64,000 nt of DNA from assembly GCA_020053305.1 (NCBI GenBank), contig JAGVNJ010000064.1, positions 36,111-100,110 on the forward strand. Reading direction: 5' to 3'. The notes beneath the pieces are model-generated. The model worked only from the letters and a program-made list of their open reading frames with translations. It was not told the origin of the DNA and ran no database searches. Positions 38,177-47,474 of the stretch are shown here, piece after piece; the stretch's first letter is position 1; the number at the start of each line of letters is the position of its first letter. Position numbers and translations under genes: made by a program. Origin of the DNA: Candidatus Edwardsiibacteriota bacterium (lineage in GTDB: Bacteria > Edwardsbacteria > AC1 > EtOH8).

Positions 38177-39664
38177 TTACAGGCACTCCCCGCGGTAGCA
38201 CAGCTTGGGCTCCTTGACCGCCTTGACGTCATCCAGCCGACCGATGGGCGTATTGTTGGGGGCGCTTTTGACGATTTCCGGCGTCTTCTCGATCTCTTCG
38301 GCTATCTTCTTCATGGTGGCGATGAAGGCATCCAGCGTCTCTTTGCTCTCGGTCTCGGTGGGCTCGATCATGATGGCCTCGGGCACGATCAGCGGAAAAT
38401 ATATGGTCGGAGCGTGATAGCCGTAATCCAGCAGCCGCTTGGCGATATCCAGGGTCTTGACGCCCTGATCGCGAAATTTCACACCGGAGAAGACGCACTC
38501 GTGCTTGCAATGGGCCTTGTAGGGCAGGTCGTAGATGCCCTCCAGCGACCGCATGATATAATTGGCGTTGATGATGGCGTTCTCGGAAGCGGCCCGGACG
38601 CCGTCCGGGCCCAGCATCCGCAGATAGGTGTAGGCCTTGACCATCACCAAAAAATTGCCGAAGAAGGAGTGGACCTTGCCGATGCTTTCGGGGCGGTTGT
38701 GGTCCAGATAATATTCGACATCCTTGAGCCACTTCTCGCTCTCCTGGGGATCCTGCCGGCCTTTTATGACCGGAGTGGGCAGGAACGGCTCCAGCATCTT
38801 TTTGACCGCCACCCCGCCGCCGCCCGGGCCGCCGCCGCCGTGGGGCGTGGCGAAGGTCTTGTGCAGGTTGAAGTGCATGGCGTCTATCCCCATGTCGCCG
38901 GGCCGGACGATGCCCATCAGGGCGTTGAGGTTGGCCCCGTCCATGAACACCAGCCCGCCCACATCGTGGACCATCTTGGTGAGGGTACAGATGTCCTTCT
39001 CGAAAATTCCCAGGGTGTTGGGGTTGGTCAGCATCAGGGCCGCCACCTCGCCGTCCAGGTGGGCCTTCAGGTCCTCGGGGTCCAGCAGTCCCTGGGCGTT
39101 GGATTTTATCTGAACCGACCGGTAGCCGCAGAGGGTGGCCGAGGCCGGGTTGGTGCCGTGGGCCGAATCGGGGATCAGTATTTTGCTGCGGGGATTTCCA
39201 TTCTTGACATGGTAGGCCCGGATCATCATCAGGGCGGTCAGCTCGCCGTGGGCCCCGGCCACCGGCTGCAGGGAGATGGCCTCCAACCCGGCGATCCGGC
39301 ACAATTGATCGCCCAGTTCGTTCATCAGCCGCAGGGCGCCCTGCATGTCCGCCTCATCCTGCAGGGGATGCAGCCCGGTGAAGCCCGGCAGGCGGGACAT
39401 GTCCTCGTTGATCTTGGGATTATATTTCATGGTGCAGGAGCCTAAAGGGTAAAAACCCTTGTCCACATGATGATTCAGGGTGGACAGCCTGACGAAATGG
39501 CGCATCACGTCTATCTCCGAGACCTGGGGCAGGCCGGAGAGGTCGGACCGGATGTATTTCTCGGGGATCAGCTGGTTGACGGCCTTAACTGGCACATCGC
39601 AGGCCGGCAGGGGATGTCCCTTGCGGCCAGCGGATGACAGCTCGAAAATGCTCTTCTCTATCAT
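38177..39664 (-). CDS. gcvPB: Glycine dehydrogenase (decarboxylating) subunit 2
   Basis: LSTLNHHVDKGFYPLGSCTMKYNPKINE; NLHKTFATPHGGGGPG PLP-lysine motif. Confidence 0.96.
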   Translation of the reverse strand: MIEKSIFELSSAGRKGHPLPACDVPVKAVNQLIPEKYIRSDLSGLPQVSEIDVMRHFVRLSTLNHHVDKGFYPLGSCTMKYNPKINEDMSRLPGFTGLHPLQDEADMQGALRLMNELGDQLCRIAGLEAISLQPVAGAHGELTALMMIRAYHVKNGNPRSKILIPDSAHGTNPASATLCGYRSVQIKSNAQGLLDPEDLKAHLDGEVAALMLTNPNTLGIFEKDICTLTKMVHDVGGLVFMDGANLNALMGIVRPGDMGIDAMHFNLHKTFATPHGGGGPGGGGVAVKKMLEPFLPTPVIKGRQDPQESEKWLKDVEYYLDHNRPESIGKVHSFFGNFLVMVKAYTYLRMLGPDGVRAASENAIINANYIMRSLEGIYDLPYKAHCKHECVFSGVKFRDQGVKTLDIAKRLLDYGYHAPTIYFPLIVPEAIMIEPTETESKETLDAFIATMKKIAEEIEKTPEIVKSAPNNTPIGRLDDVKAVKEPKLCYRGECL

Positions 39665-39775
39665 GGAAATCCTTAAACAATGTGTTGTAGCATAACAGCA
39701 TAGGATATCATTAAAGGGTGGATGATGTCAAGACAAAATTAAAATTGGCCGGAAATGGGTAATTATATCTTCAAA

Positions 39776-39853
39776 GCGGGGCGCGACGGTGAAGGACGGC
39801 AACTGGGATCGTGCCGCAGAAGTTTCAATCCACGCGCCCACGCGGGGCGCGAC
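39776..39853 (-). CRISPR. Relic type I-C-like CRISPR array: one 32-nt repeat, one 34-nt spacer, one 12-nt truncated repeat
   Basis: 39822..39853 GTTTCAATCCACGCGCCCACGCGGGGCGCGAC; 39776..39787 GCGGGGCGCGAC (truncated repeat); spacer 39788..39821. Translation gives the familiar VSIHAPTRGAT signature. Confidence 0.85.
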
Positions 39854-39874
39854 CAAAACCGCCCATACGGTTTC

Positions 39875-40756
39875 CTACCGCCGCTTCTTCCTCCTGGCCT
39901 TCCGGGCCGCCTTGGCCTTGTTCCTGGCCTTCTGCTTGGCCTTCCGCTCCCCGGCGGCGGCCAGCTTTTCCGAGAACATGGCGTTCTCGATCTCGATCCT
40001 TACCGCCTCCCGCATCCGCTCCCGCTCCGGGATGGGCGGGATCAGCCCCATCTCCACCTTCACATCCTCGATGTCGCCCAGTATATTTTCATCCATGCAT
40101 TCCTCATCATAGGCCCGCTCGATCAGCGGCATGGCTTCCACCGCCTTCAAGTCGCAAAGGTACGAGACGATGAAAGCGTTCAGCTTCGGGTCCTGTTTCT
40201 TATAGCCTTCCAGCTTCCGGTTGAGCAGCTTGATGCAGCGCCCCCGGCTGTCCGGATGCCGTTTGGCGATCTCCTCGGCGGCGTTGACCGCAGCGATATG
40301 CCCGAACAGGCTATGCTTCCGGTCAAGGTATTGCTCTACGTACGGAAACGTCTCCGGGCCGATCATTCCCAGCACCGCGGGTATCTCCTCCATGGCCCAG
40401 TCATCGTCGTTCTCGTCCGCCTCGTCCAACAGTTCCAACAGCGGCGCCGCGGCGGAGACGGCGCGCAGCTGCCCCAATGCCCGCCAGGCGTGCACCGGCG
40501 CCCAGACCTCGGGGTCGTCCTCGAAAGACTCGAAGTTCATCTCGCGGTCGGCGGCCAGGCGCGTCAGCTCCGGGGCATGGGCTTCGGAAAGTCCCATCGT
40601 TTTGTAGTCGAGCCAGTCCTTTTTCCCAGGCTCGCCCAGCTTCAACAGGCCGGCCACCGGCGGTTTATAGGCGCCGACCCCGCCTTTTCCCAGGTTAGTT
40701 TCAGGGCACCGGAATATTTTGAAACGCAAAGGCCCCGACAATGCTTTGCGGAACAT
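39875..40756 (-). CDS. HEAT-like repeat protein with highly basic C-terminal tail
   Basis: PLLELLDEADENDDDWAMEEIPAVLGMIGPETFPYVEQYL repeats; tail ERKAKQKARNKAKAARKARRKKRR. Confidence 0.72.
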   Translation of the reverse strand: MFRKALSGPLRFKIFRCPETNLGKGGVGAYKPPVAGLLKLGEPGKKDWLDYKTMGLSEAHAPELTRLAADREMNFESFEDDPEVWAPVHAWRALGQLRAVSAAAPLLELLDEADENDDDWAMEEIPAVLGMIGPETFPYVEQYLDRKHSLFGHIAAVNAAEEIAKRHPDSRGRCIKLLNRKLEGYKKQDPKLNAFIVSYLCDLKAVEAMPLIERAYDEECMDENILGDIEDVKVEMGLIPPIPERERMREAVRIEIENAMFSEKLAAAGERKAKQKARNKAKAARKARRKKRR

Positions 40757-40759
40757 CGG

Positions 40760-41899
40760 CTACGACCTCCCCGGCCCGGCCATCCCCAGCGCCTTGCCTA
40801 TCCTCCGGCGGATTATCTCCACCCGCTCCACCTGGCCCTTGGCGGCGAACCTTTCGTAGAAGTCCTCGCGGCGGAACTCGCGCTCCATCTCGGAGATCGG
40901 CTTCAGCTTTTCGGCCAGCAAGGCCCCCATTTCCCCCTGATGTTCCCGCAACTCCCCGCCCCAGGCCGCGGCCGCGTCGCCGGCCAGCCTGATCAGGGCC
41001 TTGAGGGTAACGTCCCGGGTAGCCATGTATTTTTTATTGTCCCCCCAGGATTGTCCGAAATTATCCCTGGCAGCCTTGAAAAAATCCCTCACGAAACCGT
41101 AGCCCCCCGAACGGCTCCATCCCCGTCCGTCTTTAAAAAACGGCTCCGCCTCCCGGCGCTGTATCAAACGGTGTATCTCGCCGAAGATCTGCGCCTGGTT
41201 GATCCACATATCCTGCTGAGAACGTCCGCCCAGCATATTGATATGGTACCTCAGCGGGGAATCCCCCTCGGCGTAGAGATCCCGCACCAGGGTCGCAGCG
41301 TACTTCTTCTCTTGATCGGCGCCCCAGCTTATTTTTTCAAAGAGGTCTATGATGTGCGATTTATTGATCCGGGTGTGGGTGGAGTTGATGATGACGAACA
41401 TCTCGGTGGCGAACTCGGCCGCCTTGCCGTCGAAGATGACGCAGGGCACTTCGATCTTTGGGTCGGCATCCTTCTCCGTAAGATGGAAATGCAGGCCGGC
41501 CAGGCGGTGCTGGCCGTCTATGATCAGGAATTTATCGCCCGGCTCCTCCAGATCCCCGGTCCGCTCGTGTCCGGCCAAAGGCCTGAAGGCCAGCTCCTCG
41601 GGGGTAAAAAGCAGCACCGCTCCCGGTATTATAGGCTGGTCGGTCTCGTTGCGATAGAAATCGCGTATCTGCCGGACCTTGCGGCGGTTCAACTGGCGCT
41701 GAAAGGCCCCGGAACTTTTCTCTATGTTCATGATGAACTGCTCCACCTCGTCGGCTTGTCTGGGCGGCTCCCCACCCACGCTCTCGCCCCGCTCCCCGTA
41801 GAACCGGGACATGAAGCGCACCTTGTTCAAAAGATCTCCGGCCGGGTAGCTGACGAAGTAAAACTCTGCGTCCTTCTGGCGCATTCGCAGGGCTAACAT
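40760..41899 (-). CDS. DGQHR-domain protein (DndB-like)
   Basis: KFLIIDGQHRLAGLHFHL, VPCVIFDGKAAEFATEMFVIINSTHTRINKSHIIDLF, typical of the DGQHR domain. Confidence 0.87.
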   Translation of the reverse strand: MLALRMRQKDAEFYFVSYPAGDLLNKVRFMSRFYGERGESVGGEPPRQADEVEQFIMNIEKSSGAFQRQLNRRKVRQIRDFYRNETDQPIIPGAVLLFTPEELAFRPLAGHERTGDLEEPGDKFLIIDGQHRLAGLHFHLTEKDADPKIEVPCVIFDGKAAEFATEMFVIINSTHTRINKSHIIDLFEKISWGADQEKKYAATLVRDLYAEGDSPLRYHINMLGGRSQQDMWINQAQIFGEIHRLIQRREAEPFFKDGRGWSRSGGYGFVRDFFKAARDNFGQSWGDNKKYMATRDVTLKALIRLAGDAAAAWGGELREHQGEMGALLAEKLKPISEMEREFRREDFYERFAAKGQVERVEIIRRRIGKALGMAGPGRS

Positions 41900-42126
41900 G
41901 GCATACCTCCATAAAGGTTATTTCTTTTTATTGCAGTTATTACAAGACAGGAACCGCGGAGCGCCTGCCGTTGGCCGAGTGGCCGGTGGTGGCGATACGC
42001 TTCGGCAGAGTTTACGCCGGGTCCGCCGCGGCGGGGCGACAAAAACAATTAATGGCCCAACCCCAGCCTTCCCAATGGGGTAGATTTTAAGGAGTCGGGC
42101 CATTAAGTAAAACTATCCGTTAATTT

Positions 42127-42387
42127 TTAGTCTGACGGTGGTACTGGTGGCTGGTAAATATTCTGTGTGCCGGGATCTACTGCCTTAATAGTCGCCTCGG
42201 CCTCCGCCAGGGAATCGTATGTCCCAAAAGCGCCGGCAATAGCAAACTCGTCAATGGATTTTTCCGAAGTATAATACCAGATATTATTCTCTTTAAGACT
42301 TTTGGAATTCTGGTATGCCTGCTCCGTTGTCGGATGGACTATATACTTTTTCACGTTCCCGGCTAACTTTATGCCAATATAGATCAT
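42127..42387 (-). CDS. Small protein translationally coupled to TPR gene, unknown function
   Basis: 86 aa; start overlaps the stop of 42384..43388 (ATGA-type); Pro-rich C-term QNIYQPPVPPSD. Confidence 0.6.
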   Translation of the reverse strand: MIYIGIKLAGNVKKYIVHPTTEQAYQNSKSLKENNIWYYTSEKSIDEFAIAGAFGTYDSLAEAEATIKAVDPGTQNIYQPPVPPSD

Positions 42388-43341
42388 GCTGATTCACCTC
42401 CTTTCGCATAAGAATCAATTGCTTGAATTATCCTTATCGCTTCTTGCTTGATTCCCTCGACGTTAATTTCAAGATTTACAACTTTTGTCAAATAAGCTAA
42501 TGCTTCATTATTCTCTTTCAGTTTATAGCAAGTATCACCTAAATTCAACAAGGAAACGGCTTTCATATATTTTACATCTTGCATAAAAGAAATATCATAA
42601 CACTGTGTAAATAACTCCTTGGCCTTTTCATATTTACCATTTTCATAGTAAGCAATACCCAAGTCACACAATGTATAAATATTGCTGAGTTTTTCACCAA
42701 TTTCCATTGATAACACATATGCTTTATTCAAAAAATCCATACCTTTTTCTTCTTTATCTGTCTTTAAATATATTCTTCCATATTGTTGGTAAATACGGGT
42801 TAATTTTATTTTGTTATTAGAAATTTCGTAATAATGATTTAGTTTATTTAAAATCTCTAATGCCTTCTCATATTTCTTTTCTATAAAATAGCTGTCCGCC
42901 ATATATTCATATACAGAGTGTTTGCCGTTTTCATCATTAATCTCTTCATAAATAAAAAGCGCTTTGTTATATAATTCTTCCGTTTCATCATACTTCTCTT
43001 TATATTGTTTTATTTTGCCCAACTGTTTATAACATGACGCAATGCCTTGCTTACGATCAAATTCAATATATATATCCAAATATTCATTAAAATATTTTTC
43101 TGCATTTTCAAAATCACTTTTATTTAGATAAACATTGCCAATTTGAAAAATCGAGTCTGCTTTTTTATCCTCGTTTTTCATTAATTCATTTATATTCTTC
43201 ATCCTATTAAAATCAAACAATGCTTTGCCGTACTTACCTATCAAACGATGCACCTCCCCCCGGCTCTCGTAAACATCGGAGACCTGGGCATGCGGGTTCT
43301 GGTAAAACTTTTCCCAGAATGTTTTTCTGGCGGTGTTCATT
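42384..43341 (-). CDS. TPR-repeat protein (start trimmed to MNTARK)
   Basis: Repeats such as ADSIFQIGNVYLNKSDFENAEKYFNEYLDIYIEFDRKQGIASCYKQLGKIKQYKEKYDETEELYNKAL; Rap-like or regulator-type TPR array. Confidence 0.82.
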
Positions 43342-43618
43342 GTTGTTTCCTTAATTTTGCAGTCTATTATTGTGAGACAAATGATTCTGTTTCTGTGGTA
43401 AACCAACTCAACCCTTCAATTCCCTTCTCTTTGCTTCGACAGGCTCAGCACAAGTCCAAGAGAAGGGCTGGGATGAGTTCGGAAATAAGACACCCCTCTT
43501 ATTCTCCCCTTTTTAGGGGAGATGCGGGCCGGGCAAGAAGATTGAAAGAAAATCTCTGCGTTCTCTGCGATTAATCTCCGGTAAAGTATAAAAAGCTTGG
43601 TGTCTTGGTGGCTAAAAC

Positions 43619-43670
43619 CCTGGATTCCTGTTCCCCGCCTTCGCGAGGACAAGCTTCGCAGGAATGACCA
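43619..43670. repeat. dRS3-like palindromic repeat, long variant
   Basis: CCTGGATTCCTGTTCCCCGCCTTCGCGAGGACAAGCTTCGCAGGAATGACCA. Confidence 0.85.
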
Positions 43671-43812
43671 GCCGTCGTCCATCGACTTGCACATCACAAA
43701 AGCAAACGGACTATGGCTGGCAAGCAATAAAAAGTATATTATAAATCTCAGTGCCTCTGAGTCTCTGTGGCTAAAGCTCCCCTAAAATCCATCATCCGAT
43801 CATTATCGTCCA

Positions 43813-44517
43813 TTATGCTCCCAGGTAGCTGGCCTTCACGCTTTCATTGACCAGCAGGGCTTTGCCGGTATCCTCCAGCACTATATTCCCGGTCTCCAGG
43901 ATATACCCCCGGTCGGCGATCTCCAAAGAACGCTGGGCGTTCTGCTCCACCAAAAGAATTGTGGCGCCGCTTTGCCGGATGTTTTGGATCACCTGGAATA
44001 TCCGATCCACGATGATGGGAGCCAGGCCCAGCGAGGGCTCGTCCAGCAGCAGCATCTTGGGCCGGGCCATCAGCCCCCGGGCGATGGCCAGCATCTGCTG
44101 TTCCCCGCCGGACAGCGTCCCGCCCTTCTGGTTTCTTCGTTCCTTGAGCTTGGGGAAAATATCCAGAACCTTTGCCAGCGACTCCTGTTTATGCTTTTTA
44201 TCGGATATCAGGTAGGCCCCCAGATCCAGGTTCTCCCGCACCGTCAGCCCGGGAAAGATTCTCCTGCCCTCCGGCACCTGCACCAGGCCCATACCGACGA
44301 TATCGTCGGCCGGCCGGCCGGTGATATCCTGCCCGGAGAATTCTATTTTCCCGCCCCGGACCGGCAGTATCCCGGAGACGGCCGAGATGGCGGTGCTCTT
44401 GCCGGCCCCGTTGGCGCCCAGCACCGCCACTATCTCCCCGGGATTCACCTGAAAAGTGATCCCGTGCAGCACCTCCAGACTGCCGTATGATACTTTAAGG
44501 TTGGTTACTTTTAACAT
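43813..44517 (-). CDS. livF: Branched-chain amino acid ABC transporter ATP-binding protein
   Basis: GANGAGKSTAISAVSGILP, GLVQVPEGRRIFPGLTVRENL, LSGGEQQMLAIARGLMARPKMLLLDEPSLGLAP. Confidence 0.95.
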   Translation of the reverse strand: MLKVTNLKVSYGSLEVLHGITFQVNPGEIVAVLGANGAGKSTAISAVSGILPVRGGKIEFSGQDITGRPADDIVGMGLVQVPEGRRIFPGLTVRENLDLGAYLISDKKHKQESLAKVLDIFPKLKERRNQKGGTLSGGEQQMLAIARGLMARPKMLLLDEPSLGLAPIIVDRIFQVIQNIRQSGATILLVEQNAQRSLEIADRGYILETGNIVLEDTGKALLVNESVKASYLGA

Positions 44518-44590
44518 ATTTCTTTATTGCCACAGGGTACACTGAGTATATAACGGCTTTACTGTTAACTGTAAACTGTCCACTGTATAC

Positions 44591-44631
44591 TTTATGGATT
44601 GCTTCGCTTGCCCAGTATATGTGCCGCAATG
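44591..44631. repeat. Dispersed repeat ATGGATTGCTTC...GCAATGAC
   Basis: Inverse of GTCATTGC...GAAGCAATCCAT found at 51102..51149. Confidence 0.6.
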
Positions 44632-44643
44632 ACTTGCTTCCTG

Positions 44644-45795
44644 CTATTTGCCGATGCTCCCCTTCCACTTCTGATCGAACTGCTCGACCGTCATGTTGAA
44701 TGACCCCTTAAAAACCACTTTAAAATCCCCTCCCTGCCCCATCTTGTCCACAAACAGCCGGACCATATCCCATCCGTTATCCTCGATCAGGAAACTGACC
44801 GCCGACAGGCTGGCCCGGTAGGCATACTGGGCATCCTCCCGCTTCAGGGTCATGAACGAGCCGGACAGTTGGGATAGCGGAAGGTAGACGTGATTGACGG
44901 CCCGCTGTCCCTCCTGATACTGGGCCAGACCCTCGTTGAACCATCCCGGAAATTTCCGGCCCCCGATCTCGAACAGCAGGGCATGGACGAACTCGTGGGT
45001 CAACACCCTCTCCAGGATTTCCTGGTCCTCGCGGTAATTGGCGACCGGCACCCTGATCTTTCCGTCGAAGGCCGCCCCGGCCCAGGAGGCCAGGCTGGTG
45101 ATGTCGGAGAACTGCCGGTTATTGTAGAGTATCACGCTGATGTTCCTTTGGGCCTGCCAGCCGAACAACGCTCCCTGCTTGTCGCGGATGCCCTCCAGCA
45201 GGAAAAGTATCTTATCGGCCATCTCCCGGTTCTCCCCGCCCTCGAACCTGATGTCGAAATACCCGGTCCGGCTGGACTCCAGGCCGTCCTCTTGGCGGCA
45301 GCGGTGGTCCAGGTCGCCCAACAGGCCGCTTATCGCCGAATCCCTGGGGTTCAGATCATAGGCCCGGCCGATGCAGGAAAGACAGGAGTCGTTCAGGCCG
45401 AGACCATACCAGGCTTCCGCCCGGGCATACAACAGGGCCGGCTCTTCCGGCAGCAGGCTCAGGCCCCGGCCTGAGAGTTCCAGCGCCTCCTGATATTTTC
45501 CCTGATGAATCTGGCTGACGCCGAAATTGAAATAGACCGCCTTCAGATTCTCGCCTATCAGCGAATCTCCCGGGGCCAGCTCCCGGGCTTTTTCCAGGAG
45601 CTTTAAAGCCTTGGGGTATTCGCCCCGCTTCGACAGCATCACGCCCCGGTTCGAAAGCTCTATGGCTTCCTCCAGCCTGGCTCTACGTCCTCTCAGCATA
45701 TTAAGGTGGCCGTTGCCTTTGATGATGAAGACCACCTCAACGGCGATCAGGGATAGAATGACGACCAGAACTATGTTTTTTAATTTTATTCCCAT
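44644..45795 (-). CDS. TPR protein with peptidase MA-like domain
   Basis: N-term TPRs; HEFVHALLFEIGGRKFPGWFNEGLAQYQEG metallopeptidase motif. Confidence 0.83.
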   Translation of the reverse strand: MGIKLKNIVLVVILSLIAVEVVFIIKGNGHLNMLRGRRARLEEAIELSNRGVMLSKRGEYPKALKLLEKARELAPGDSLIGENLKAVYFNFGVSQIHQGKYQEALELSGRGLSLLPEEPALLYARAEAWYGLGLNDSCLSCIGRAYDLNPRDSAISGLLGDLDHRCRQEDGLESSRTGYFDIRFEGGENREMADKILFLLEGIRDKQGALFGWQAQRNISVILYNNRQFSDITSLASWAGAAFDGKIRVPVANYREDQEILERVLTHEFVHALLFEIGGRKFPGWFNEGLAQYQEGQRAVNHVYLPLSQLSGSFMTLKREDAQYAYRASLSAVSFLIEDNGWDMVRLFVDKMGQGGDFKVVFKGSFNMTVEQFDQKWKGSIGK

Positions 45796-45802
45796 AAGGC
45801 CT

Positions 45803-46561
45803 TCAATGCTGGGTTCCCAGATAGGCCGCTATCACCTGGGCATCGTTTCTTATCCTGTCCGGCGGGCCGTGGGCGATCCTCTCCCCGCCGTCCAGCACGG
45901 CCAACTGGTCGCAGATGCCCATCACCACCTTCATGTGATGCTCTATCAGCAGCACGGTGACGCCTGAATCGCGGATATTCCTGATCAGCTGCATCAGGCC
46001 GGACACCTCGCTGGGATTCATGCCGGCGGCCGGCTCGTCCAGACAGATCAGCTGGGGGTCGGTGGCCAATGCCCGGGCGATCTCCAGCCTTCTCTGATGT
46101 CCGTAAGGGAGATTCTTGGCCAGCAGGTCCTCCGACCCTTTGAGCTTCACGAATTCCAGAAGCTGCTGTGATTTATTATGTATCTCCCGCTCCTCGTTTG
46201 AGGTCTTTTTATCCCGGACCAGCGCTCCCCATAATCCGGCGGCGGTCCGGCTGTGCCGGCCCACCATCACATTCTCCAGCGCGGTCATCTCCTGGAACAG
46301 CCGGATATTCTGAAAGGTCCGGGCGATGCCCCTCTGGGCCGCCTTAACCTCCGACAGCCCGGTGATGTTTTTCCCGTCGAGGACGAAGCTCCCGGCGGTG
46401 GGCCGGTAGACCCCGGTCAGGCAGTTGAACAGGGTGGTCTTGCCGGCCCCGTTGGGCCCGATCAGTCCGAATATCTGGCCCCGGTCTATCTCGAAGGAGA
46501 CATCCTGCAGGGCCATCAGGCCTCCGAACTGCTTGGTGATATTTTGAGCCGTTAAAATCAT
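45803..46561 (-). CDS. livG: Branched-chain amino acid ABC transporter ATP-binding protein
   Basis: [72 protein letters not shown]. Confidence 0.95.
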   Translation of the reverse strand: MILTAQNITKQFGGLMALQDVSFEIDRGQIFGLIGPNGAGKTTLFNCLTGVYRPTAGSFVLDGKNITGLSEVKAAQRGIARTFQNIRLFQEMTALENVMVGRHSRTAAGLWGALVRDKKTSNEEREIHNKSQQLLEFVKLKGSEDLLAKNLPYGHQRRLEIARALATDPQLICLDEPAAGMNPSEVSGLMQLIRNIRDSGVTVLLIEHHMKVVMGICDQLAVLDGGERIAHGPPDRIRNDAQVIAAYLGTQH

Positions 46562-46567
46562 GGCTGG

Positions 46568-47461
46568 TTAGAAATTATAGACAAAGCCTATGAAAGGCAC
46601 TCCGGGCATGATCATGTCCTCACCCAGCACGTTGGCCAGGGCGATGTCCACCGCCAGACCCTCTCCGAAGAAACGGAAGCCCCCCGAAACCAGAGGCTGG
46701 TCCAATCCGGGGAAGAGCCAGTTCTCGGTGACAAAGGATACCCGGCGCGACATGCGATACTCGCCGCCTACCATCACCATTGGCCTATCGGCCATTTCGT
46801 CGCCCACAAAACCGTATCCCAGCCCGGCGGTAAAACTGCGGTCGCGGCCGCCGTAGGTGCCGGCCCCGTAAAGGACGCCCACCGTCGAAACGTCCTGGTC
46901 GAAATCGGGGATCTTGATTATCAGCGCTCCGCCGGCCAGATGGAACATTGGGTTAACCGCCATTCCGACCTTGGGCATGAAGTATAAAATCTGATTGTCC
47001 ATGCCGGCTCCCGGAAAAAGGGACATCCCCCCGCCCAGGGTGATGAAGTCGGTAACTCCCACCACCACCTGGGGAAAAAAGACATAAGTGTCGGAAAAAT
47101 ATCCCTCTCCGCCTTTCAGCATGTGAGCGGTGGGGCCGAAGAACAGCCGGGTGGCGTTGGGGTTGGGGAACCAGTATTCACCGCCCTTGATGGATTCCGC
47201 CGGGACCTCTTTTACCTCGGTGATCTTATCGATGGGGATGGAGATCGTCATCACAGTCGTCTGTAGTTGTATGTTGAGCGAATCAATCAGGGTGATCCGG
47301 CCCACATTACTGGAGCCGTCAATGGTCTTTACCATTTGGACGATGGTGGAATCCGCCACCCGCAGCTGGCCCTTGAGCGGCTGCTGGGCCAGGCCCGGTT
47401 TGACCCAAGCGCAGAGCCCGGCCAAAAGTGTGATAGCCCATGCGATTCTCGCGGTTTTCAT
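46568..47461 (-). CDS. Predicted outer-membrane/periplasmic protein, unknown function
   Basis: Signal peptide; Gly/aromatic beta-rich (FITLGGGMSLFPGAGMDNQILYFMPKVGMAVNPMFHLAGGAL). Confidence 0.7.
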   Translation of the reverse strand: MKTARIAWAITLLAGLCAWVKPGLAQQPLKGQLRVADSTIVQMVKTIDGSSNVGRITLIDSLNIQLQTTVMTISIPIDKITEVKEVPAESIKGGEYWFPNPNATRLFFGPTAHMLKGGEGYFSDTYVFFPQVVVGVTDFITLGGGMSLFPGAGMDNQILYFMPKVGMAVNPMFHLAGGALIIKIPDFDQDVSTVGVLYGAGTYGGRDRSFTAGLGYGFVGDEMADRPMVMVGGEYRMSRRVSFVTENWLFPGLDQPLVSGGFRFFGEGLAVDIALANVLGEDMIMPGVPFIGFVYNF

Positions 47462-47474
47462 ATTTTTTCCCTCC

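Noticed and set aside
38078-39445. 455-aa plus-strand ORF
   Set aside because: Shadow ORF antisense to gcvPB
39755-41896. 713-aa plus-strand ORF spanning the CRISPR relic and the DGQHR module
   Set aside because: Antisense shadow of two well-supported minus-strand genes in GC-rich DNA; Pro/Arg/Gln-rich, no recognisable motifs
41985-42040. GC-rich palindrome tccgccgcggcggggcgac as another CRISPR repeat
   Set aside because: Shares only ggggcg(c)gac with the real repeat; better explained by a different intergenic repeat (cggcagagtttac…), also seen near 37653
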